A DNA stretch of 22,657 nucleotides from NCBI GenBank assembly GCA_038230975.1, contig JBBRMF010000059.1, positions 1 through 22,657 of the forward strand, read 5' to 3'. The stretch comes from JANXVV01 sp038230975. Lineage in GTDB: Bacteria > Planctomycetota > Phycisphaerae > Tepidisphaerales > Tepidisphaeraceae. Position numbers and translations under genes: made by a program. How positions within the stretch are numbered: the first letter of the stretch is position 1; each line of letters begins with the position of its first letter. Positions 14,263-19,715 of this stretch are shown here, one piece after another. The notes beneath the pieces were generated by a model. It worked only from the letters and a program-made list of their open reading frames with translations. It was not told the origin of the DNA and made no database searches.

Positions 14263-14919
14263 TTAATTTTTCCCAACTTCCTGCAACTGTTCCAAGCTTC
14301 GGGAAACCAGATCGCGCTGATCATCGGCATTGAGATTTCGGCGAAGGATCTTCTCGGCGATGCTTGTCGAAAGATTGGCGGCTTCGGTGTAAATCTCCTG
14401 GATCGCGTGCTTCTTGGCAGTTTCAATATCCTTCGTGGCCCGCTCCTTGGCGGCTTCGGATTCCTGCTGGGCCTGCATCTTAATCTGTGTGGAAATGCGT
14501 TCGCCTTCGGCGGCGGCGTTCTGAATCATCTCGCGAACCTTTTGCTCGGCGGTTGCAAGCTGGGCGTTATATTCCTTCAGCGCGGTTTCTGACTTGGCGC
14601 GGGCGGCCTCGGCATCGGAAATATACTTGCGGATGCCGTCTTCCCGAGTTTTCAGGCTGACTAGCACCGTCTTCCATGCGGTTTTGTAGAGAATCACCAA
14701 CAGCACGCTGAAGATGATGACAATCCAGATCGCCTCAGCAGGCTGGAAGTCCAGCAGCGGGCGTTCGTGCTCGGCAGCAGCTTCACCGGCTTTGCCTTTT
14801 TGCGCGGTTGTTTCTTGAGTCGGGGTCTCCACCTTTTCGGCAGCGTACACCGTCGCAGGGACGGCAAGGCCGAGAAGCAGCGTCATGGCCAAAGCGGATC
14901 GTTTTAAAAGTTCTCGCAT
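14263..14919 (-). CDS. atpF: F0 ATP synthase subunit b with N-terminal signal-like segment
   Basis: The 218-residue product has two hydrophobic segments: a signal-peptide-like start (MRELLKRSALAMTLLLGLAV ending ATVYAA, residues 1-27) and the expected b-subunit membrane helix (AIWIVIIFSVLLVILY, about 63-78). A long charged, Ala-rich coiled coil (about 85-200) forms the peripheral stalk. Typical b subunits are about 155-175 residues and start directly with the membrane helix, so this one has an extra leader plus a polar linker (ETPTQETTAQKGKAGEAAAE). I chose ATG 14919, with GAGG nine bases upstream. The longer frame from 15003 merely translates the palindromic repeat between atpE and atpF. Confidence 0.93.
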   Translation of the reverse strand: MRELLKRSALAMTLLLGLAVPATVYAAEKVETPTQETTAQKGKAGEAAAEHERPLLDFQPAEAIWIVIIFSVLLVILYKTAWKTVLVSLKTREDGIRKYISDAEAARAKSETALKEYNAQLATAEQKVREMIQNAAAEGERISTQIKMQAQQESEAAKERATKDIETAKKHAIQEIYTEAANLSTSIAEKILRRNLNADDQRDLVSRSLEQLQEVGKN

Positions 14920-14940
14920 GTCGGTTCGACCTCGTGTCAG

Positions 14941-15002
14941 TGGCATGGGCGTCTCGCCCGTGCTTTTTGTAAGGCAGATGCACGGGCGAGACGCCCATGC
15001 CA
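14941..15002. repeat. Perfect 23-base inverted repeat between atpE and atpF
   Basis: The arm 14941-14963 (TGGCATGGGCGTCTCGCCC plus GTGC) is exactly complementary to 14980-15002, with a 16-base loop. A related half-copy lies at 18733-18753. In the atp mRNA it would form a very stable hairpin between the c and b subunit genes. Confidence 0.9.
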
Positions 15003-15014
15003 CCTCAGAAAATC

Positions 15015-15038
15015 CATGGGCTGGTAGCCCATGCTACG
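15015..15038. repeat. Second copy of the 24-base palindrome seen at 1550-1573
   Basis: CATGGGCT-GGT-AGCCCATG followed by CTACG is identical over 24 bases to 1550-1573. It adjoins the 23-base inverted repeat, giving two palindrome families side by side. Confidence 0.9.
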
Positions 15039-15088
15039 GAAAGACACTTTGCGGGTTATTCACCCGCAGAGCGCCGAATGTTCTTCTA

Positions 15089-15364
15089 TCAGAACTTGTT
15101 GAATACGCTGACAAGCTGGAAGCAGATGACCAGTGCGAAGAAGGTGAAACCTTCGATCAGCGCGGCGGCGATGATCATGTTCGTGCCGATCTTACCGCCA
15201 GCCTCGGGTTGACGGGCGATACCTTCCATGGCGCTACCGGCGATGTGACCAATGCCGCGGGCTGCGCCCATGACGATCAATCCAGTACCGACGGCTAAAC
15301 CAAGAATGCCAAGGCCGCTGTTACCGATCAACGGTGCGGTCTGTGCGAGAAGAGTGGACAACAT
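15089..15364 (-). CDS. atpE: F0 ATP synthase subunit c
   Basis: The 91-residue product has two membrane helices joined by the polar loop ARQPEAGG. The ion-binding carboxylate in helix 2 is Glu71 (AALIEGFTFFALVICFQ). Helix 1 is Gly-rich (GILGLAVGTGLIVMGAARGIG) and lacks the Gln of Na+-binding rings, so proton coupling is more likely. The first residues (MLSTLLAQTAP) are hydrophobic and may be a short leader or part of helix 1. The start is backed by a strong GGAGGGAG six bases upstream, next to a small hairpin. Confidence 0.95.
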   Translation of the reverse strand: MLSTLLAQTAPLIGNSGLGILGLAVGTGLIVMGAARGIGHIAGSAMEGIARQPEAGGKIGTNMIIAAALIEGFTFFALVICFQLVSVFNKF

Positions 15365-15370
15365 GCGAAA

Positions 15371-15392
15371 CTCCCTCCGGGTTGTTACCCGG
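15371..15392 (-). promoter_or_regulatory. Strong atpE ribosome-binding site abutted by a hairpin
   Basis: On the minus strand the hairpin CCGGGT-AACA-ACCCGG (15377-15392) runs straight into AGGGAG, and the whole reads CCGGAGGGAG six bases before the atpE ATG. The arrangement may raise or gate translation of subunit c, needed in about ten copies per complex. Confidence 0.55.
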
Positions 15393-15508
15393 AACTATGC
15401 GATGCGATCGGCGGATAAGAAAGTGCCGAAACACGTCGCGGATTTATGTAGTGCCGAACTTAAAAAAAGTGCCCCGGCGTCGGCTGCTCATGGGCGAAGT
15501 TTTTGAAT

Positions 15509-15530
15509 AGCCCGGCGTTTACGCCAGGCT
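15509..15530. repeat. Palindrome after atpB
   Basis: AGCCCGGCG-TTTA-CGCCAGGCT forms a near-perfect hairpin just after the atpB stop. No T-run follows on the minus strand, so it is more likely an intergenic repeat or RNA-stability element than a terminator. Confidence 0.5.
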
Positions 15531-15537
15531 CTGTGGA

Positions 15538-16662
15538 TCAATGTTCCGGTGCCACGGCACTAGCGATAAACAAGGTCGCCAGAAACGTGAAGATATATGC
15601 CTGCAGGAACGAAACGAACAGTTCGAGCATGCGAATCATCAGGCTGAGCGCGGCAATGGGAAAGGCAACCCCGATCTGCCCGAGGATCGTCGGCATGGCG
15701 ACGATCAATCCCGCCAGCACGGCCAGCACAATATGCCCGGCGATCATGTTGGCAAACAGACGAATCGACAACGAGAACGGTTTAATCAGCGCGCCAACCA
15801 GTTCCAGAATCAGCAGCAAAAACCAGACGGGAAGATCCGCCAGCCATCCAATTTGCGAACCACCCGGTGCCGGTTTGAACGGATGAGGGGCGAAGTTCCA
15901 CAGATAGAGCGGAAGGGCCAGAACAGCCGCTGCACCGGCGGGCTTTCCATTGTGTGCGGCTTCGTGGGCGCCTTCACTATGGCCGTGGTGCTTCAGGTGT
16001 TCATCATCATTGTAATGGTGCGTGGGATCGGTCGCGGCGCGGAAATCATTCGGAACATCCGCCGCCAAACCTTCGGCACGCATGTGCGGCAGATCAATCG
16101 CCGCCTCGTGGCCTTGGCTGCCGTCCGAAGTGTGTTCTTCGTGATGGGCGTGATGACCGTAGCTGCCGTCGCGAAGGGATTTGTAGACCTGGAAAATCCC
16201 GCTGCCATGAATGAAAAAGAAGGTGAAGATGGCCAGCGCCCCAGTGGTGCTCACGGTTCCTGTGGCCGTACCGCCCAGATGTTCAATCTTGCCCCAGGTT
16301 AACAGGCTGATGATCTCCCCGATCGGAATAAAGCCCAGTAGATTGCAAAACAGAATGAAGAAAAACAGCGTCCACAGGAACGGAACGAACCGATCGGTGT
16401 GTTCCTTCAAAGCCGGGCGAATGACTTCGATCCGCAAAAATTCCAGAATGCTTTCAAAGAAGTTCTTTGCACCGCGCGGGGCAGATGGGTCAACGCTCTT
16501 GAAGAGTTTGGGAAAGATCCAGAGCATCAGCACACCGGCAACGGTGGCCATGAACATCTGGTTGGTGAACAGGCTGGGTCCGTGATGATTCGGCACCAAA
16601 AGCAATTCGTGAGGAAGCACGTGTTCCAGTGGATTCGGGGCTTCTGCCAGAAGTGTTAGCAT
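15538..16662 (-). CDS. atpB: F0 ATP synthase subunit a with His-rich insertion
   Basis: The 374-residue product is about 100 residues longer than the E. coli subunit (271). The essential Arg is in SIRLFANMIAGH (Arg301), and PFSLSIR and the last helices are normal. The extra length lies between membrane segments, roughly residues 165-245: GHHAHHEEHTSDGSQGHEAA near the start and HHYNDDEHLKHHGHSEGAHE later, rich in His, Asp and Glu. Such a sequence could bind metal or buffer protons near an access channel. The N-terminal part (FFESILEFLRIEVIRPALKE) and FCNLLGFIPIGE fit the family. The ATG start is preceded by AAAGAGA. Confidence 0.95.
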   Translation of the reverse strand: MLTLLAEAPNPLEHVLPHELLLVPNHHGPSLFTNQMFMATVAGVLMLWIFPKLFKSVDPSAPRGAKNFFESILEFLRIEVIRPALKEHTDRFVPFLWTLFFFILFCNLLGFIPIGEIISLLTWGKIEHLGGTATGTVSTTGALAIFTFFFIHGSGIFQVYKSLRDGSYGHHAHHEEHTSDGSQGHEAAIDLPHMRAEGLAADVPNDFRAATDPTHHYNDDEHLKHHGHSEGAHEAAHNGKPAGAAAVLALPLYLWNFAPHPFKPAPGGSQIGWLADLPVWFLLLILELVGALIKPFSLSIRLFANMIAGHIVLAVLAGLIVAMPTILGQIGVAFPIAALSLMIRMLELFVSFLQAYIFTFLATLFIASAVAPEH

Positions 16663-16733
16663 CGCGTGTCTCTTTTAGCGTATTTACTGTCAATTGCTGT
16701 TCGCAGGGTCTGCTCAAGCGGAACCTACAAAAT

Positions 16734-17114
16734 CTACTTCGTTGCCGCGCTTCGAACCAATCGGGTCATCGCCAGCACGAGCACGATCAGCGAGACCCAG
16801 AAAAACGCCAGCAGCATGAACAAAAACATCTGCTTGTTGGCGACCATTTTTCCCATCCACACGACCGCCGCCAGCAACAGCGTCAGAAACATGTGGACAA
16901 CGGTTCCAGCCAATCCAGCCTGCGAAACCGTCGCCGGGTCGGATTTTCTGAATATCACCGCCGGGGCCAGTGCCATTTCACCTGAAAGCACGCAAATCAA
17001 GGCGGCCGCGATTAATTCTCTTCCATGTGGCTGCCAACCGGCGGCCATCGCAACTCCCCAGCAACCTCCCGCGATCAACAGCAGCACAACCGGGATGAGC
17101 AACAGGGTTCTCAA
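16734..17114 (-). CDS. atpI: AtpI-like small membrane protein of the ATP synthase operon
   Basis: The 126-residue product has four hydrophobic stretches (LLLIPVVLLLIAGGCWGVAM; LIAAALICVLSGEMALAPAV; VVHMFLTLLLAAVVWMG; FLFMLLAFFWVSLIVLVLA). Size, topology and place directly before atpB fit the loosely conserved ATP synthase protein I, which helps assemble the c ring in some bacteria. The start is TTG at 17114, eight bases after the atpZ stop. I see no good Shine-Dalgarno, so translation is perhaps coupled. Sequence similarity alone is weak, and the assignment leans on position. Confidence 0.7.
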   Translation of the reverse strand: MRTLLLIPVVLLLIAGGCWGVAMAAGWQPHGRELIAAALICVLSGEMALAPAVIFRKSDPATVSQAGLAGTVVHMFLTLLLAAVVWMGKMVANKQMFLFMLLAFFWVSLIVLVLAMTRLVRSAATK

Positions 17115-17122
17115 TTGATTCG

Positions 17123-17335
17123 TCAGTCTTTATTGATCTTCATTCCATCACGAATCAGCAGATACATTCCGGAGGCCAACCCGATAAGGACTCCCACGAG
17201 AACGCCCCAAGGCGTCCAGTGGTATCGATTATCGAGCCATTTGCCGACGACCAGCCCGAGAATCACACCGGCACAGATCTGAAATCCATATCCGAGGAAT
17301 TGCCCGAGGTTCGCGTCATCATCTTTTTTGGCCAC
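17123..17335 (-). CDS. AtpZ/AtpQ-type protein, first gene of the ATP synthase operon
   Basis: The 70-residue product has two membrane helices in the order expected for the AtpZ family: FLGYGFQICAGVILGLVVGK, a WLDNRYHWTPWG hairpin, then VLVGVLIGLASGMYLLIRDG. These small proteins head many atp operons and are linked to assembly or to Mg2+ transport. I chose GTG 17335, with AGGA seven bases upstream. A longer frame from GTG 17383 would begin at or before the likely transcription start. Confidence 0.8.
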   Translation of the reverse strand: MAKKDDDANLGQFLGYGFQICAGVILGLVVGKWLDNRYHWTPWGVLVGVLIGLASGMYLLIRDGMKINKD

Positions 17336-17385
17336 CGAATAGTCCTGTCCACAACTCACAGTTGACTTCGTGACTTTTTGCACGA

Positions 17386-17416
17386 ACTATCGTCAAGATC
17401 AACTGCGTTTTGTCAA
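17386..17416 (-). promoter_or_regulatory. Possible promoter of the atp operon
   Basis: On the minus strand TTGACA (17416-17411) is followed 19 bases later by GATAGT (17391-17386). The spacing is longer than ideal. It would start RNA about 45 bases before GTG 17335. Confidence 0.4.
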
Positions 17417-17528
17417 TGCGCAAGCCATCGCTTTTCAGCGAGCGGGGTAGGTTAGTGGGGGAGGGGTTTTTGGTCAAGGAGAAGATGACTTTTCAAAACA
17501 GTTTTGCTTGCCCGCAAGCAGCGCGTTC

Positions 17529-17556
17529 TTGACACGTTCTGGCTGGTCCTTATAGT
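17529..17556 (+). promoter_or_regulatory. Sigma-70-type promoter of gap
   Basis: TTGACA (17529-17534), a 16-base spacer, and TATAGT (17551-17556). It points at gap, giving a leader of about 75 bases. Confidence 0.75.
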
Positions 17557-17570
17557 CCAAGGCCTTTACC

Positions 17571-17597
17571 CGACCTCGGCTTACTAAGCCGGGGTCG
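17571..17597 (+). promoter_or_regulatory. Hairpin in the gap leader
   Basis: CGACCTCGGCTT, loop ACT, AAGCCGGGGTCG: a 12-bp stem with a single G-U pair, 40 bases before the gap ATG. No U-run follows, so an mRNA-stabilising 5' hairpin is more likely than an attenuator. Confidence 0.6.
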
Positions 17598-17637
17598 ATC
17601 GTGTTTACCAATCGAAGTTTGAAGAGGAGCAGTTGTC

Positions 17638-18669
17638 ATGGCCTTGAAAGTTGCAATCAATGGTTTTGGCCGTATCGGTCGGCTGGTGTTCCGGGCCGGG
17701 GCGAATAATCCAAATATTGAATTTGTCGGCATCAATGATCTGGTTCCGCCCGACAATCTCGCCTACCTGCTTCGCCATGACTCAACCCACGGCAAGTTCA
17801 AGGGCACCGTGGAAGCCAAAGAAGATGGCATCGTGGTGAACGGCAAGTTCATCAAGTGCGTCTCCGAGCGCGATCCGGAAAAGCTGCCGTGGGGCTCTCT
17901 GGGTGCTTCGTTCGTCGTGGAATCGACCGGTTTGTTCACCGACTTTGAAGGCGCCACCAAGCATCTCAAGGCCGGTGCCAAGCGCGTGGTTATTTCGGCT
18001 CCGACCAAAGCCAAGGATGAAGAAGTGCCCACGCTCGTCATGGGCGTGAACCACAACAAGTATGATCCATCGAAGCACACGGTTGTGTCGAACGCTTCGT
18101 GCACGACCAACTGCCTGGCTCCAATCGCCAAGGTGTTGAATGATAGCTTCGGGATCGCCGAAGGTTTGATGACGACCGTCCACGCGACGACCGCCACGCA
18201 GCCGACGGTCGATGGCCCAAGCAAAAAGGATTGGCGCGGCGGTCGCGGTGCCGGTCAGAACATCATCCCCGCCGCCACCGGTGCCGCCAAGGCCGTCGCA
18301 TTGGCAATGCCGGAACTCAAGGGCAAGCTGACCGGCATGGCGTTCCGCATCCCGACGCCGGATGTGTCCGTGGTCGATCTGACGTTCAAGACCGTCAAAG
18401 CCACTTCCTACGATGAAATTAAGGCCGCCATGAAAGCCGCCAGCGAACACGGCGACTTGAAAGGTTTCCTCGGTTACACCGATGAAGAAGTGGTCTCCAC
18501 CGATTTCCTCGGCGACCCGCGCAGCTCCATCTTCGACGCCGGTGCAGGCATCGCACTGAACTCGAATTTCTTCAAAGTCGTCAGTTGGTACGACAACGAA
18601 TGGGGCTACTCGAATCGCGTGATCGATTTGATGATCCACATGGCTAAGAAGGAAGGCTTGCTGAAGTAA
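17638..18669 (+). CDS. gap: Type I glyceraldehyde-3-phosphate dehydrogenase
   Basis: The 343-residue product starts with a Rossmann fold, INGFGRIGRLVFRA (7-20), and has Asp34 in GIND, typical of NAD specificity. The active-site Cys155 lies in SNASCTTNCLAP, and the catalytic His182 in TTVHATTATQPTVDGPS. The C-terminal WYDNEWGYSNRV is a family signature. It converts glyceraldehyde-3-phosphate to 1,3-bisphosphoglycerate in glycolysis, reversibly. GAGGAG lies eight bases before the ATG. It is a single-gene unit with its own promoter and terminator, divergent from the atp operon. Confidence 0.98.
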   Translation: MALKVAINGFGRIGRLVFRAGANNPNIEFVGINDLVPPDNLAYLLRHDSTHGKFKGTVEAKEDGIVVNGKFIKCVSERDPEKLPWGSLGASFVVESTGLFTDFEGATKHLKAGAKRVVISAPTKAKDEEVPTLVMGVNHNKYDPSKHTVVSNASCTTNCLAPIAKVLNDSFGIAEGLMTTVHATTATQPTVDGPSKKDWRGGRGAGQNIIPAATGAAKAVALAMPELKGKLTGMAFRIPTPDVSVVDLTFKTVKATSYDEIKAAMKAASEHGDLKGFLGYTDEEVVSTDFLGDPRSSIFDAGAGIALNSNFFKVVSWYDNEWGYSNRVIDLMIHMAKKEGLLK

Positions 18670-18694
18670 GCAGATCTCTGATTTTAAACATGAG

Positions 18695-18727
18695 CAGCCG
18701 CGCTGGATTACCAGCGCGGCTGTTTTT
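18695..18727 (+). terminator. Rho-independent terminator of gap
   Basis: CAGCCGCGCTGG, loop ATTA, CCAGCGCGGCTG, then TTTTT: a perfect 12-bp GC-rich stem 25 bases after the gap stop. Confidence 0.95.
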
Positions 18728-18732
18728 GTAGG

Positions 18733-18753
18733 TGGCGTGGGCGTCTCGCCCGC
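18733..18753. repeat. Half-copy of the GGGCGTCTCGCCC palindrome
   Basis: TGGCGTGGGCGTCTCGCCC followed by GC differs by one base from the left arm at 14941-14963 over the shared length. It lies just after the gap terminator. Confidence 0.75.
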
Positions 18754-18938
18754 GATATTTGAGAGTACACCCACCCTCCATGGCCGTGATGAATGGCTGA
18801 GCAAGTCTGGCTGACGGTGGCCTTCGAAGACGCGGGCGGGTTCGGCGTCTCGATTGAACGGATCGCAGATGCGTGCGCCTGCGAAGGTGGCGAATCATTA
18901 AGGTCTGGCGAATTCGAGAAACATCCGAAAATCCCCGG

Positions 18939-18967
18939 TTGACGGAAATGCGGGGAAGGGGTTTAAT
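18939..18967 (+). promoter_or_regulatory. Promoter of the CHRD/PEP-CTERM-like gene
   Basis: TTGACG (18939-18944), a 17-base spacer, and TTTAAT (18962-18967). It gives a leader of about 85 bases before the ATG at 19059. Confidence 0.55.
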
Positions 18968-19058
18968 CTGCCCGAAATGATTCGGTCGAACCTCTCCGCT
19001 TAGCCGGAGTGGATCGTAGGTGGTGAAGGGGGCGGTTTACGTGAAATGCGGGTGAACT

Positions 19059-19625
19059 ATGAATGAGTTGAAACAATCAAGGTGGTTGAAACCTGCTCTT
19101 GTTCCGATCTTGGCGATTGCAGGGCTGCTTTCCGTAGGCGTTGCCCAAGCACGAGGCGCAGTGATCTCGTTGGAGGCGGTCTTGGACGGACTGCATGCCA
19201 GGCCGTCAACCTTGGTGCCGAATGATGGCATGGCGACAGCGACGGTCGATTCGATTACAGGCGCATTTGTCATCTCGGGGACTTCAGCGACGGGATCGCC
19301 GGTCTCGGACGTGGAGATTCGCGGGCCGATTAGTCTTCCAGCCGAGCCTCTCGGCGCAGTGATTTTGCCGCTTTCTTTCGCTGAAACGACATCTCCTAAT
19401 TCCGTGTTTAGTGGAAGCGGGACGTTAACACCGTCTCAATTAACTGAACTGCTGGCGGGCGATTTTTTTGTAGCCGTCAATACAGCCAATTTTCAAGGGC
19501 CGCAAGCCTCCCTCGGTGGGTCTCTTATTGTGGTTCCCGAGCTATCGGGATGGGCGGGGATGTGCCTGAGTGCGTTCTCGCTGCTATGCATGCGATTGCG
19601 CCGTAAAAAATTTTGCGTGATATGA
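19059..19625 (+). CDS. CHRD-like domain protein with PEP-CTERM-like tail
   Basis: The 188-residue product has an N-terminal signal (WLKPALVPILAIAGLLSVGV, ending AQARG). A single domain follows that resembles CHRD: LEAVLDGLHARPSTLVPNDG, ATATVDSITGAFVISGT, then LTPSQLTELLAGDFFVAVNT and FQGPQASLGGSLIV. The tail VPELSGWAGMCLSAFSLLCM plus RLRRKK has the layout of a PEP-CTERM sorting signal (short motif, hydrophobic helix, basic end), with PEL in place of PEP. Such proteins are exported and processed by an exosortase. It precedes another surface protein by 90 bases. CHRD is inferred from pattern and would need a profile search. Confidence 0.75.
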   Translation: MNELKQSRWLKPALVPILAIAGLLSVGVAQARGAVISLEAVLDGLHARPSTLVPNDGMATATVDSITGAFVISGTSATGSPVSDVEIRGPISLPAEPLGAVILPLSFAETTSPNSVFSGSGTLTPSQLTELLAGDFFVAVNTANFQGPQASLGGSLIVVPELSGWAGMCLSAFSLLCMRLRRKKFCVI

Positions 19626-19715
19626 GCAATCCTCCTCTGACGGCTCCCCACAATTGTGTTTGAGGGTCGCATTCTGCGCGCACGGAAATATCCACAGCCT
19701 TGAAAGGTACAAAAT

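Larger units (their letters stand above)
18670..19058. other. Gap-to-CHRD interval: terminator, repeat half-copies, promoter
   Basis: No gene is supported in this 389-base gap. It contains the gap terminator, a half-copy of the GGGCGTCTCGCCC palindrome (18733-18753), a TACACCCACCC half repeat at about 18764, and a promoter at 18939-18967. A small CTCCG...CGGAG hairpin (18994-19009) lies in the putative leader. Confidence 0.65.

Noticed and set aside
14920..15003. N-terminal extension of atpF
   Set aside because: The extra residues are a translation of the palindromic repeat; ATG 14919 has its own ribosome site and signal-like start.
14885..15298. Plus-strand ORF containing HGRDAHAT
   Set aside because: GRDAHAT-type peptides are what the GGGCGTCTCGCCC palindrome encodes; not a gene.
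15541..16302. 253-codon plus-strand ORF opposite atpB
   Set aside because: Antisense shadow of subunit a; no recognisable domain.
17782..18804. 340-codon minus-strand ORF opposite gap
   Set aside because: It mirrors a clearly coding GAPDH gene, has no protein family character, and arises from high GC at third positions.
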